From assembly GCF_030409905.1 (NCBI RefSeq), contig NZ_JAUFQT010000001.1, positions 2,803,501 to 2,867,500 of the forward strand: a stretch of DNA of 64,000 nucleotides. Direction: 5' to 3'. A model generated the notes under the pieces. That model was not told the origin of the DNA. It searched no databases and worked only from the letters and a program-made list of their open reading frames with translations. Origin of the DNA: Echinicola jeungdonensis (GTDB lineage: Bacteria; Bacteroidota; Bacteroidia; Cytophagales; Cyclobacteriaceae). Positions 17,620 to 26,391 of this stretch are shown here, one piece after another. The position numbers and the translations under genes were made by a program. Position 1 is the first letter of the stretch. Each line of letters opens with the position of its first letter.

Positions 17620-19023
17620 ATGAAAGAAATCAAACAATTGACACCAAGGCAAATTGTCCAGGAGTTAGATAAATATATCATTGGACAGGAAGAAGCTAAA
17701 AGAAATGTGGCTATTGCCCTTAGAAACAGGATCAGAAGAATGATGGTTAAGACTGATCTGCAAAAGGATATTGTTCCTAATAATATTCTGATGATTGGTG
17801 CTACCGGGGTAGGAAAGACGGAGATTGCCAGGAGGCTTGCCAGTGTGGCCAATGCTCCATTTACAAAGGTGGAAGCTTCCAAATTTACTGAAGTAGGGTA
17901 TGTAGGGCGTGATGTGGAGAGCATGGTAAGAGACTTGGTGGAGCAATCCATCAATTTGGTGAAGGAAGCTAAAAATGAGGAGGTAAAAGAAAGAGCCGCT
18001 GAAAATGTGGAGGATATTTTGTTGGATATTTTGATTCCCCCAGTCAAAACGCCCACCTACAGTGCTACTTCTTCTACAGCCCAACAGGGAGAGTTTGACC
18101 CAGATAAGGCTTCAGAACAGGAGCTAAATGAAAGAACCAGGGAGCGTTTCCGTGAAAAACTTAAAAATGGTGAACTGGAGGAGAGGAAAGTGGAGATCAA
18201 TGTCAAACAATCTTCCAATGTGGGAGTTGGCATGATCGGTAATGGGATGATAGATGATGCCAGTATGGCCGGGCTTCAGGATATGTTGAGTGGAATGATG
18301 CCCAAAAAGACCAAAAAGAGAAAATTGACCATTGCCGAGGCCAGGAAAATTTTGATGGAAGAGGAAACTTCCAAACTTATAGATTTTGATGAAGTCAAAG
18401 AAGAAGCCATCCATTTGGCTGAAAACAATGGGATTATTTTTGTTGATGAGGTGGATAAAATTGCCTCCAAGAGCGGCCAGGGAAGTGGTGGCCCCGATGT
18501 AAGCAGGGAAGGTGTCCAAAGGGACCTTCTTCCCATAGTGGAAGGAAGTGCAGTCAATACTAAATATGGATTGGTGCACACCGATCATGTGCTGTTTATT
18601 GCTGCGGGTGCTTTCCATGTGAGCAAACCCTCTGACCTTATCCCGGAATTGCAAGGACGTTTCCCCATCAGGGTGGAATTGGATAACCTTACTCAAAAGG
18701 ATTTTGCCAGGATTTTGAGGGAACCCAAAAATGCCCTGACCAAGCAATACCAGGCCTTGTTCAAAGCTGAGGAAGTTTCATTGGAATATTCGGATGAAGC
18801 TATAGAGGAAATTGCCCGTTTGGCCTTCAAGATTAACGAAGAAGTCGAAAATATTGGTGCAAGAAGACTTCATACTGTTATGAGTCATTTATTGAATGAT
18901 TTCTTATTTGACGTTCCAGATACCATTGAGGCCAATTCTAAAATTCTGATCACCAAGGAAATGGTGGAAGATAGGTTGAGTTCTTTGGTGAAAAATAGAG
19001 ATCTTTCTCAATATATATTGTAA
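17620..19023 (+). CDS. hslU: ATP-dependent protease ATPase subunit HslU (ClpY)
   Basis: This AAA+ unfoldase feeds proteins to the HslV peptidase in the cytosol. Residues 60-67 are Walker A GATGVGKT, Walker B reads IIFVDEVDK, and an I-domain insertion (about 110-245) separates them as expected. The C-terminal end YIL resembles the tail that docks into HslV. The 467-residue length is normal. It starts with ATG 17620, 22 bases after porQ. The hslV gene, usually adjacent, is not in this window. Confidence 0.96.
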   Translation: MKEIKQLTPRQIVQELDKYIIGQEEAKRNVAIALRNRIRRMMVKTDLQKDIVPNNILMIGATGVGKTEIARRLASVANAPFTKVEASKFTEVGYVGRDVESMVRDLVEQSINLVKEAKNEEVKERAAENVEDILLDILIPPVKTPTYSATSSTAQQGEFDPDKASEQELNERTRERFREKLKNGELEERKVEINVKQSSNVGVGMIGNGMIDDASMAGLQDMLSGMMPKKTKKRKLTIAEARKILMEEETSKLIDFDEVKEEAIHLAENNGIIFVDEVDKIASKSGQGSGGPDVSREGVQRDLLPIVEGSAVNTKYGLVHTDHVLFIAAGAFHVSKPSDLIPELQGRFPIRVELDNLTQKDFARILREPKNALTKQYQALFKAEEVSLEYSDEAIEEIARLAFKINEEVENIGARRLHTVMSHLLNDFLFDVPDTIEANSKILITKEMVEDRLSSLVKNRDLSQYIL

Positions 19024-19037
19024 TTAAAATGATTTTA

Positions 19038-19073
19038 AGCCAAAACATAAAAGAAATTCCTTTTGTTTTGGCT
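19038..19073 (+). terminator. Hairpin after hslU
   Basis: A perfect 10-bp inverted repeat (19038-19047 with 19064-19073) has an inner AAAAG/CTTTT pairing. It lies 14 bases after the hslU stop and just before the SDR start. The downstream tract ATAAAATTTT is a weak U-run, so read-through into the SDR gene is possible. Confidence 0.6.
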
Positions 19074-19089
19074 ATAAAATTTTAATCCT

Positions 19090-19821
19090 ATGAAAAACAA
19101 GCTTTTTATTGTTACAGGTAGCAGCAAAGGTTTGGGTAAAGCCCTTGTGGAGGCATTAGTAAAAGAAGATGGTAGTCAGGTAATTGGGGTTTCCAGGTCT
19201 ACAATGGATGATATCTCTGGTATTGAACATGTAAAATTGGATTTGGGAGATATCCAGGAATTGGAGAAAAAACTGGACAGGATTTTTCCAATTGATGATT
19301 TTGACCAGGTGGTATTGATCAATAATGCGGGTTGGATCGGTGAAATTGCCCCTGTGGGAAAATTGACCCCTGAAGGAATTGCCAAACTCCAAACGGTTAA
19401 TGTGGTTGCTCCGGCCATTTTGATGAATGAATTTGTGAGGAGGTATGGGAAACAAATGGAAACCAAAAAAGTTATTGTTAATATTTCTTCCGGAGCTGCC
19501 AATAAAAATATCGATGGATGGTCCGGATACAGCAGTACCAAAGCCGCCCTGAACAGGATGACAGCCATTGCCCAGGAAGAAAGCGAACTTCATGATTATG
19601 GAATCCAATATTATGCACTTTCTCCAGGGGTTATTGATACTCCCATGCAGGAAGAAATCAGGTCAAGCCAAAAGGATGATTTTAGCAATGTAGAAAAATT
19701 CAAAGCGTTAAAGGCCAATGCTGAGCTGAGCACGCCTAAAAATACCGCTCAAAAAGTCTTGCATTTGATACGGAATGTTCAGGATTATAAAGAGGTCTTT
19801 CAGGATGTAAGAGAGTTTTAA
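19090..19821 (+). CDS. Short-chain dehydrogenase/reductase (SDR)
   Basis: This 243-residue NAD(P)-dependent oxidoreductase has the Rossmann motif TGSSKGLG (residues 9-16), the NNAG motif (78-81), an active-site Ser at 133/134 and Y147-x3-K151 (YSSTK). It resembles the benzil reductase / sepiapterin reductase-like branch of SDRs. The substrate cannot be deduced. Its stop codon overlaps that of the convergent sixA gene within TTAA. If the PTPS-like gene at 54.4 kb makes a pterin, a sepiapterin-reductase-like role is a tempting but unsupported thought. Confidence 0.85.
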   Translation: MKNKLFIVTGSSKGLGKALVEALVKEDGSQVIGVSRSTMDDISGIEHVKLDLGDIQELEKKLDRIFPIDDFDQVVLINNAGWIGEIAPVGKLTPEGIAKLQTVNVVAPAILMNEFVRRYGKQMETKKVIVNISSGAANKNIDGWSGYSSTKAALNRMTAIAQEESELHDYGIQYYALSPGVIDTPMQEEIRSSQKDDFSNVEKFKALKANAELSTPKNTAQKVLHLIRNVQDYKEVFQDVREF

Positions 19822-20321
19822 TCCTGAATCTGTGTTTTATTTTTAGGGAAATCAAAAAACCAAGCCTTTGCATTAAACCTTCCCACTTCATTCCAAGTAT
19901 TGGTTTCAAATTGGAAACCAAATTGCCCACAAGTGGGAAGGTTGTCAATATTCCCACCCAGATCTTCAATCAGGTCATTGAGTCCCGGGTTATGCCCAAA
20001 AATAAATAAAGTATTTACATCAACTGGGGAATGCCTGATAGTTCTCAAAATAGACCCGCTGGATGCATGATATAGCTCGTCGGTAAATGAAATTTTTTCC
20101 TCTGGATATTGGAGGATTTCTGCAGCAGCCAAAGCTGTTGCTTTTGCCCTTTCAGCACCTGAAGAAACCATTAAATCCGGAATAATATTCCTGTCCTTTA
20201 ACCTTTGTGCCATACGCGGGGCATCCCTGATTCCTCTTTTTGCCAAGGGCCGTTTGTGATCATCCAGGAAAGGATCATCCCAAGAAGATTTTGCATGTCT
20301 GCATATTATTAAATTTTTCAT
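19818..20321 (-). CDS. sixA: SixA-type histidine phosphatase
   Basis: This 167-residue member of the histidine phosphatase superfamily has the catalytic RHAKSSW motif at residues 8-14 (phospho-acceptor H9) and a second conserved His in IFGHNPGL. SixA enzymes remove phosphate from phosphohistidine, for example on HPt domains. A hybrid kinase with an HPt domain lies about 9 kb away, but a link is not shown. It starts with ATG 20321 and converges on the SDR gene with overlapping stop codons. Confidence 0.88.
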   Translation of the reverse strand: MKNLIICRHAKSSWDDPFLDDHKRPLAKRGIRDAPRMAQRLKDRNIIPDLMVSSGAERAKATALAAAEILQYPEEKISFTDELYHASSGSILRTIRHSPVDVNTLFIFGHNPGLNDLIEDLGGNIDNLPTCGQFGFQFETNTWNEVGRFNAKAWFFDFPKNKTQIQD

Positions 20322-20415
20322 TTACACAAGATACTAAAAAAAACAGTTTGTTTTTTGGGTTAATAATTTTTACATTCAGTCATTATTTAACCACTAACAA
20401 TTATTATTTATTAAC

Positions 20416-20607
20416 ATGCTTACCGGAATAGTTAAATTTTATAATGAATCCAAAGGTTTCGGTTTCATTATTGATGATGAGTCACAAAACGATGTGTTTG
20501 TTCATGCCACTGGTTTAGTGGATAAGGTTGAACAGAATGACAAAGTTTCTTTTGAGGTCAAAGAAGGAAAAAAGGGATTGAATGCTTTTAATGTTAGAAA
20601 AGCATAA
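20416..20607 (+). CDS. Cold-shock-domain RNA chaperone (CspA family)
   Basis: This 63-residue single cold-shock domain has RNP1 KGFGFI (residues 13-18) and RNP2 DVFVH (26-30). It binds single-stranded RNA or DNA and melts mRNA structure. It is transcribed alone: sixA is divergent upstream and a strong terminator follows. The 94-base region upstream, which would include its leader, is very AT-rich, with no clear TAnnTTTG element. Confidence 0.95.
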   Translation: MLTGIVKFYNESKGFGFIIDDESQNDVFVHATGLVDKVEQNDKVSFEVKEGKKGLNAFNVRKA

Positions 20608-20630
20608 ATGAATTTTAGTCACTTTTTTTA

Positions 20631-20664
20631 AGCAAAGCCTGCCCCATTTGGGGCAGGCTTTGCT
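20631..20664 (+). terminator. Terminator after the csp gene
   Basis: A perfect 15-bp stem (20631-20645 with 20650-20664) with an ATTT tetraloop is one of the strongest hairpins in the window. It starts 23 bases after the csp stop. The following tract GTTTGTCC is only partly T-rich. Confidence 0.85.
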
Positions 20665-20760
20665 GTTTGTCCTGATTTTTAATAAGGAGATATCGTTTGG
20701 GACCTTGTTCTTCTTGAACAAAGCGGGTCCAATTCAATGAGCCTTCCCGATTTCTTCTTA

Positions 20761-21051
20761 TTAGTTATTCAAAATAAAGAAAACCAATGCTACCCCTAGT
20801 GCAATGATCATCCTTTTGGCTTTTTCTTTATGTTCAAGATCCAATTTCCTCTTCCTCAAAACCAATACGGCAATGCTTAGGGCAAGAAGTTGGATAGCAA
20901 TGCCAAATCCATTAATAAAACTGATTTTTTGCTGCTCTACAAAAGGCCAAGTCCTATTAACCAAAGGGATAAAACAAAGCAATATGCCAGTAATTCCAAA
21001 AGAAAAAGAACGGTGAAGAAGGTTTCCCGAATCCTGATTCATCCAATTCAT
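20761..21051 (-). CDS. Small two-helix membrane protein of unknown function
   Basis: I do not recognise a family. From ATG 21051 the protein has 96 residues: a short polar N-terminus, two or three hydrophobic segments (about 17-33, 42-62 and 79-94) and basic stretches between (RKRKLDLEHKEKAKR). The start lies 4 bases after the stop of the PolX/PHP gene, so the two are probably cotranscribed. A longer reading frame extends upstream, but its residues are the antisense-free tail of the preceding gene and are not membrane-like. Confidence 0.6.
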   Translation of the reverse strand: MNWMNQDSGNLLHRSFSFGITGILLCFIPLVNRTWPFVEQQKISFINGFGIAIQLLALSIAVLVLRKRKLDLEHKEKAKRMIIALGVALVFFILNN

Positions 21052-21055
21052 ATTT

Positions 21056-22762
21056 TTAAGCTTTAATTTTCTCTTTTCTTTTTTCAAAATATTCTGCCAC
21101 TTCCTGGGCCGATTTGGCATTGAAAGTCATGTCCTTAGTCAATCCCCCCTTTCTTCCGACCAACACTCCGTACTTCATGTCCAAAAAGCCGGCTTTTTCA
21201 TGGGCATCAGGGTTAATGGAGAGTTGAACACCTTTTTCAAGCGCATAATGCACCCACCTCCAATCCAGGTCCAATCTCCAAGGGTTGGCATTAATCTCAA
21301 TAATTACCTCATGTTTTGCACAGGCCTCAATTATGGTTTTGTGATCCAATGGGTAGCCTTCCCTTCTTAATAGTAATCTACCGGTAGGGTGCCCTAAAAT
21401 GGTAGTATAGGGGTTTTCTATGGCCTTAAGAACCCTGGCCGTAGCTTTCTTTTTGTTCATCCCCAAACTACTGTGGATGGAAGCTACAATAAAATCGAAG
21501 CTCGCCAAAGTCTCCTCAGGATAATCCAAACTTCCATCCAAGAGAATGTCGCTTTCTATACCGCTAAAAATTTTAAATGAATCCAATTCCTCATTCAAAG
21601 CCTTTATTTCTTCTTGCTGTTTTTGCACTTTATTCACATCCAAGCCTCCGGCATAACTTGCCGTCTGACTGTGGTCAGAGATGCCCAAATATTCAAACCC
21701 CAATTCCTTACAATATTCGGCCATTTCCCTGAGAGAATGTTTGCCATCACTGTAGGTGGAATGATTATGAAGAATGCCTTTTAGATTTTCATAAATTAAT
21801 AAATCAGGAATTTCACCTTTTTTCGCCCATTCCAATTCAAACTGTCCTTCTCTAAGTTCGGGTAAAATATATGCCAGACCTGCTTCTTTATAAGCTTCTT
21901 CTTCACTTGAAAAAAGTTTGGATTTAAAAAAGGTTCCTAGGGTTTCCTGGTTTTCCAAAGGAGAGAGCAGGTGCCCTTTGCTTCCAGTCCTTATCAGCTT
22001 CTCATTGATGAAATGTTCCTCATCAGTGTGGTGGATGATAATGTCAAGGTCTTTATCTTGAAGCTGGCCACGCCAATTAAAAGGGCTGGATTTTTTGGGG
22101 TCATATTTTAATCCATCAATTTGGTTTATTTCTTTAAGAGTAGATTTTCGGTCTTTTGAGCAGATGATCCATTCCACATTTTCAAGGATCTCCAAATTTC
22201 GGGCATAATCCCCGGTTATGCTCACCTTTTCTTTGCCAAAAGCTTGATTTAATTTTTCATTTAAGGAAGTAATGTCCTTCTCGATATCCGCATAAAGCCA
22301 TTTTCCAAGATTGGCTTCCATATATTCCAGGGCCTGAATAATGCTTTCCTGGGTTTTTTCACCAAAACCTTTGATATTTGCTACCTTCCCTGATTGGCAA
22401 GCTTCCATCAGTTCATGAGTGGAAGTGATGTTCAGTTCTTTCCAAAGGGTTTTGATTTTCTTTGGTCCCAAACCTTTTATCTCCAGTACCTCCAATAAAC
22501 CTTTTGGGGTTTTTTCCAGCAAATCATCCAGATAGGGATGGCTGCCCGTTTCTTGGATGTCAAGGATCACTTCTGCAATGCTTTTTCCAATTCCGCTTAT
22601 TTTTTGCAGCCCTTCCTGGTCCAAATCTTCAAGGCTAATATCTCCTCTGTCGATGGTATTTACTGCAGATTGATAACTCCTTACCTTAAAAGTATTTTCC
22701 TCGTGGAGCTCCATGAGCTGGATGGTTAGCTTCAGGATTTTGGTGATATTTTTATTGTCCAA
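21056..22762 (-). CDS. polX: DNA polymerase X family protein with PHP domain (polymerase site degenerate)
   Basis: This is a bacterial PolX-type protein used in DNA repair. N-terminal helix-hairpin-helix segments (SGIGKSIAEVI, IKGLGPKKIK) and a nucleotidyltransferase-like fold are followed from about residue 325 by a PHP phosphoesterase. Its metal-binding motifs are intact: HNHSTYSDG, GISDHS, SGIESDIL, ASIHSS, GHPTGR and NPDAHE. The polymerase site is not: where GS-x-RR-...-DxD is expected, about residues 183-198 read TGDYARNLEI followed by NVE. The likely start is TTG at 22762, giving DNKNITKILKL as in homologues. The PHP exonuclease or phosphatase is probably the remaining activity. Confidence 0.85.
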   Translation of the reverse strand: MDNKNITKILKLTIQLMELHEENTFKVRSYQSAVNTIDRGDISLEDLDQEGLQKISGIGKSIAEVILDIQETGSHPYLDDLLEKTPKGLLEVLEIKGLGPKKIKTLWKELNITSTHELMEACQSGKVANIKGFGEKTQESIIQALEYMEANLGKWLYADIEKDITSLNEKLNQAFGKEKVSITGDYARNLEILENVEWIICSKDRKSTLKEINQIDGLKYDPKKSSPFNWRGQLQDKDLDIIIHHTDEEHFINEKLIRTGSKGHLLSPLENQETLGTFFKSKLFSSEEEAYKEAGLAYILPELREGQFELEWAKKGEIPDLLIYENLKGILHNHSTYSDGKHSLREMAEYCKELGFEYLGISDHSQTASYAGGLDVNKVQKQQEEIKALNEELDSFKIFSGIESDILLDGSLDYPEETLASFDFIVASIHSSLGMNKKKATARVLKAIENPYTTILGHPTGRLLLRREGYPLDHKTIIEACAKHEVIIEINANPWRLDLDWRWVHYALEKGVQLSINPDAHEKAGFLDMKYGVLVGRKGGLTKDMTFNAKSAQEVAEYFEKRKEKIKA

Positions 22763-22878
22763 ATTTTTTTTGTTTGGGTTAAAAGATATAAGCAAATGTC
22801 CACAATAAATGTTTTAAAATAAAATCATAAAGCTTAACTTATATCATAATAAGCTTGTGAAAAAGTCTTAGCACACCC

Positions 22879-24495
22879 ATGAAAAAATATATTCTTGCGT
22901 TTGTTTTTGCCTTGTTGGGTCCTATGGATTTAGTACTTGGCCAGGTAAATTTCACCCATAGGGTAGAGGTGGCTACTGAGTGGGTTGATAATAATTTTAT
23001 TATTCTCCCTTCGGAGAATGGCACGGTTGCCTTTAGGTCGGTTTCTTCTAAGGGCTTTAACATTAGTAAAAAACTGCAATATTTTACGACAGACCGCCAT
23101 TTGAAGGCCAGTAAATTGATGGAGTTCCCCTTAAAAGATCATTTTGACCTGATCGGTTTTGACTTGGATGGAGGATGGCTTTACCTATTGCTTCAAAAAG
23201 GGGATGCTTACAGTGGAGATAAACTTATTTATGGGATCAATTTGGAAACACAACAACTAATTGAAGTAGAAGCCGAAAATATATTGGATATGGAAATCAG
23301 GGAATTCCTTGTCATGGATGAAAAAGCTATTTTGATGGGGATGATGGAATACAGGCCTGCCATACAGGTCTTTGACCTGAAAAACAAAAATGTGTATACT
23401 GTTCAGGGGATTTATTCAAATGAAGTTAATATACTTCAAATTCGTAAAGATCCGGAGCTGAAATTTTTTGATGTATTAGTAAATCGTAGAGACCGGTTCA
23501 AACGAAAAACTGTTTCTGTTTTGACCTTTGACGAACGTGGAAATAAATTGAGGGAAGTGAAAATAGAGCCGAGAAAAGATCCTCAATTGGAGATCGAGGA
23601 AGGGTTGTTGACGCCCGTCCAGGATTACATCCAAGCCTTGATCGGCCCATTTGGGTTGAGAAAGAGAGAACCCAACAAAGGGATTTATTTTTCCAGGATC
23701 AATGAGTTTGGGGAATATAAAAACAGATTTTACACCCTTACTGATTTCGAAAATTTTTATAACTATCTGCCGGAAAAGCAGAAAGCTAGAAGGGAGCGGT
23801 CACTTGAAAAAGCCATTAGAAAGGAAAAATCAATCACTATCCCCAATTCCCTTGTAACACGTGAAGTGATTTCAAAAGGTGGAAACTTTTTGGTTTATAA
23901 TGATTACTTTATGGCCAGTACCAGCAGGTTTCGCCAAAGGGATGTGATTTACCATAATGATTTTTACCGTTATTATCCAGATGGTTTTCGTAATCAGGTA
24001 AACTTGGGAGGGTATACCTGGTACAATTCCAGAAGCCGGGAGGGGGTGAATTACCAATATAAATACTTGGCTGCCCAGTTTTTGTTGTTGGACCAACAGG
24101 GGAATATGATTTGGGACAATACCCTTTCATTGCAAGACCTTATTACCGCCAATCCCGGAAAATTTGGGGAGGTCAGCTTTGATGGAGATAACCTTTTTTA
24201 TATGTATTTGGAAGAGGATAAATTGAATCTGACTCACCTTTTTGGGGGAGAAGTGAAATTCGAAAACCAGGAGTTTGAATTGGAATTGCTTGCAAAAAAT
24301 GAAAGGATAAAAGAAACCCAGGTAGAAAGCCTCTCATTGATGTGGTGGTATGACCATTATTTTTTATTGTCCGGCAAACAACAAATTAGATTTCAGGGTG
24401 AAGATGCAAGAGAAAGGGTACGGGAGGTGTTTTTTATTACCAAGATAAAGGTAGATGGGCAATTGGATAGGGCTTTGACCCAAGAGGAAAATTAA
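22879..24495 (+). CDS. Exported protein of unknown function, conserved-looking
   Basis: I do not recognise a family. The 538-residue protein begins with a type I signal peptide (about residues 1-21, ending VLGQ), so it is exported. The first half alternates short beta-strand-like stretches (for example FDLIGFDLDGGWLYLLLQ), suggesting a propeller-like repeat fold. The middle is rich in Arg, Lys and Glu (about 295-325). No membrane segments or lipobox are present. It starts with ATG 22879, divergent from polX, and no terminator or partner gene is evident. Codon use looks like its neighbours. Confidence 0.75.
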   Translation: MKKYILAFVFALLGPMDLVLGQVNFTHRVEVATEWVDNNFIILPSENGTVAFRSVSSKGFNISKKLQYFTTDRHLKASKLMEFPLKDHFDLIGFDLDGGWLYLLLQKGDAYSGDKLIYGINLETQQLIEVEAENILDMEIREFLVMDEKAILMGMMEYRPAIQVFDLKNKNVYTVQGIYSNEVNILQIRKDPELKFFDVLVNRRDRFKRKTVSVLTFDERGNKLREVKIEPRKDPQLEIEEGLLTPVQDYIQALIGPFGLRKREPNKGIYFSRINEFGEYKNRFYTLTDFENFYNYLPEKQKARRERSLEKAIRKEKSITIPNSLVTREVISKGGNFLVYNDYFMASTSRFRQRDVIYHNDFYRYYPDGFRNQVNLGGYTWYNSRSREGVNYQYKYLAAQFLLLDQQGNMIWDNTLSLQDLITANPGKFGEVSFDGDNLFYMYLEEDKLNLTHLFGGEVKFENQEFELELLAKNERIKETQVESLSLMWWYDHYFLLSGKQQIRFQGEDARERVREVFFITKIKVDGQLDRALTQEEN

Positions 24496-24913
24496 AAATA
24501 AGTGATGCATTTAGAGTTTACCTGAAGCTTTCTACCTACCATAATGGGTGGTTTTTGAATACTCATTAAAAAGGAAGAAAATGAGAAGAGAATTTTCGCA
24601 GATTTCTTGATTATTGGCACCGAAATTTATGGTTCTTTTTTTTTCTTAACATTTAGTATTTTATGGCTCTACCTACCATTTTTCCACCGGGTAGGATTGA
24701 AAAAAAATAATTGAAAAAAAAATCGAATAAAATTAGGGGTTGAATTCACTAATACCATATGAAGGTCAAACCCTTTCAATGGGTCTTCAGGTTGCATTGA
24801 AGATTCCGTTAATGGCTTTACCTTTTTATTTCAATAAGAATTTGGGTGTTATATGGTAGATGAAGGTAAGCCGGGTTGCAATTTATTTTTATATTTGTGC
24901 TCAAATCTAAGCC
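24496..24913. other. Intergenic region upstream of pyrR
   Basis: The spacer is 418 bases. It contains an 11-base direct repeat CTACCTACCAT (24532-24542 and 24669-24679), a 7-bp hairpin TTCAATG/CATTGAA (24775-24801), and the pyrR promoter element. I see no open reading frame of note. Confidence 0.6.
24890..24897 (+). promoter_or_regulatory. pyrR -7 promoter element
   Basis: TATATTTG matches the Bacteroidota -7 consensus exactly. It ends 16 bases before the pyrR ATG, predicting a very short leader of about 10 nt. No TTG lies at the usual -33 distance. Confidence 0.4.
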
Positions 24914-25468
24914 ATGCAAAAAAGACTAGTTTTAGATCAGAAGCAAATATCCATTACATTAAGCCGGTTTTGTCATCAGTTGATAGAAAATCATGATGAC
25001 TTTAAAGATACCATTTTGCTGGGTTTGCAACCTAGAGGGACTTTGGTTTTGGACAGGATAGTGGAAAGGCTCAAGGAAATCAGTGGGATTGAGGTGCCAT
25101 CAGGGCGTTTGGATGCAACATTTCACCGGGATGATTTTAGAAGAAGAGATATTCCTCTAAAAGCCAATGAAACCAGGATTGATTTTTTGATTGAAAATAA
25201 AAAAGTCATTCTTGTGGATGATGTGCTTTATAAGGGAAGGTCTGTAAGAGCAGCCATGGATGCCATGATAGCTTTTGGAAGACCCCAGAAGGTAGAATTG
25301 ATGGTGTTGATAGACCGGAAGTTTACCCGGGATTACCCCATCAAACCGGATTATTTTGGCCGTCAGGTCAATACCCTGGAAAGTCAATATGTTAGCGTGG
25401 AATGGGCATCACAAGGTTTCGAAGAAGATGCAATTTGGATAACAGAAAAAGAAGTTAAAAGCGTATAA
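24914..25468 (+). CDS. pyrR: Bifunctional pyr operon regulator / uracil phosphoribosyltransferase PyrR
   Basis: PyrR binds pyr mRNA to control attenuation and can convert uracil and PRPP to UMP. The 184-residue length is normal. The PRPP-binding loop VILVDDVLYKGRSV lies at residues 98-111, and the family stretches LLGLQPRG and DATFHRDD are present. pyrB overlaps its stop by one base (TAATG), so they are translationally coupled. The predicted leader is too short for a PyrR attenuator, so any mRNA regulation probably acts elsewhere. Confidence 0.94.
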   Translation: MQKRLVLDQKQISITLSRFCHQLIENHDDFKDTILLGLQPRGTLVLDRIVERLKEISGIEVPSGRLDATFHRDDFRRRDIPLKANETRIDFLIENKKVILVDDVLYKGRSVRAAMDAMIAFGRPQKVELMVLIDRKFTRDYPIKPDYFGRQVNTLESQYVSVEWASQGFEEDAIWITEKEVKSV

Positions 25469-26391
25469 TGCAAAAGCTAAGTACCCGCCATTTATTAGGT
25501 ATCAAAGATATTTCCCCTGAAGATATCCAGTTAATCTTCGAAACGGCTGATAATTTTAAAAATGTAATCAACCGGCCCATCAAAAAGGTGCCTTCCTTAA
25601 GGGATATTACCATTGCAAATGTGTTTTTTGAAAACTCCACCCGGACCAAATTGTCCTTTGAGTTGGCAGAAAAAAGATTATCAGCGGATGTGATCAATTT
25701 TTCCTCGGGAAGTAGTTCTGTGAAAAAGGGGGAATCCCTGGTGGATACCGTAAACAATATCCTGTCCATGAAAGTGGATATGATAGTGATGCGGCATAGC
25801 AGCCCTGGGGCACCACATTTTTTGTCCAAAAACATCAATGCCAATATTGTCAATGCCGGGGATGGTACTCATGAACATCCCACCCAAGCATTGCTGGATG
25901 CTTTTTCTATTCGTGAGAAATTAGGAGATGTAGCCGGCAAAAAAGTTGCCATTATTGGTGATATACTTCATTCAAGAGTAGCCCTTTCCAATATATTTTG
26001 CCTACAAAAATTAGGGGCTGAGGTGATGGTTTGCGGCCCAATTACTCTTCTACCCAAACACATAGAAAGTTTGGGAGTGAAAGTTGAATATGATGTCAAA
26101 AAAGCTTTGCAATGGTGTGATGTAGCCAATGTGCTGCGTATTCAACTTGAAAGGCAGCAGATCAAGTATTTTCCTAGCCTAAGGGAATATTCCCTTTATT
26201 ATGGAGTCAGCAAAAAGCTGTTGGATCAATTGGATAAAGAAATTGTGATCATGCACCCTGGGCCGATAAATAGGGGGGTGGAGTTGAATTCCGATGTAGC
26301 AGACAGTGACCATTCAATTATATTAAACCAAGTAGAAAATGGTGTGGCTGTTAGGATGGCTGTTCTTTACTTATTGGCTGGGGTGAAATAG
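25468..26391 (+). CDS. pyrB: Aspartate carbamoyltransferase catalytic subunit
   Basis: PyrB condenses carbamoyl phosphate and aspartate in de novo pyrimidine synthesis. The 307-residue protein has the carbamoyl-phosphate motif STRTKLSFE (residues 57-65), HPTQALLDAF near 133, and the aspartate-domain MHPGPINRG. It starts at ATG 25468, overlapping pyrR. No regulatory subunit pyrI follows. A weak terminator hairpin lies about 60 bases downstream. Confidence 0.97.
   Translation: MQKLSTRHLLGIKDISPEDIQLIFETADNFKNVINRPIKKVPSLRDITIANVFFENSTRTKLSFELAEKRLSADVINFSSGSSSVKKGESLVDTVNNILSMKVDMIVMRHSSPGAPHFLSKNINANIVNAGDGTHEHPTQALLDAFSIREKLGDVAGKKVAIIGDILHSRVALSNIFCLQKLGAEVMVCGPITLLPKHIESLGVKVEYDVKKALQWCDVANVLRIQLERQQIKYFPSLREYSLYYGVSKKLLDQLDKEIVIMHPGPINRGVELNSDVADSDHSIILNQVENGVAVRMAVLYLLAGVK

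Noticed and set aside
18124..18747. 207-codon minus-strand frame
   Set aside because: It is antisense to hslU, with no domain resemblance; hslU is complete.
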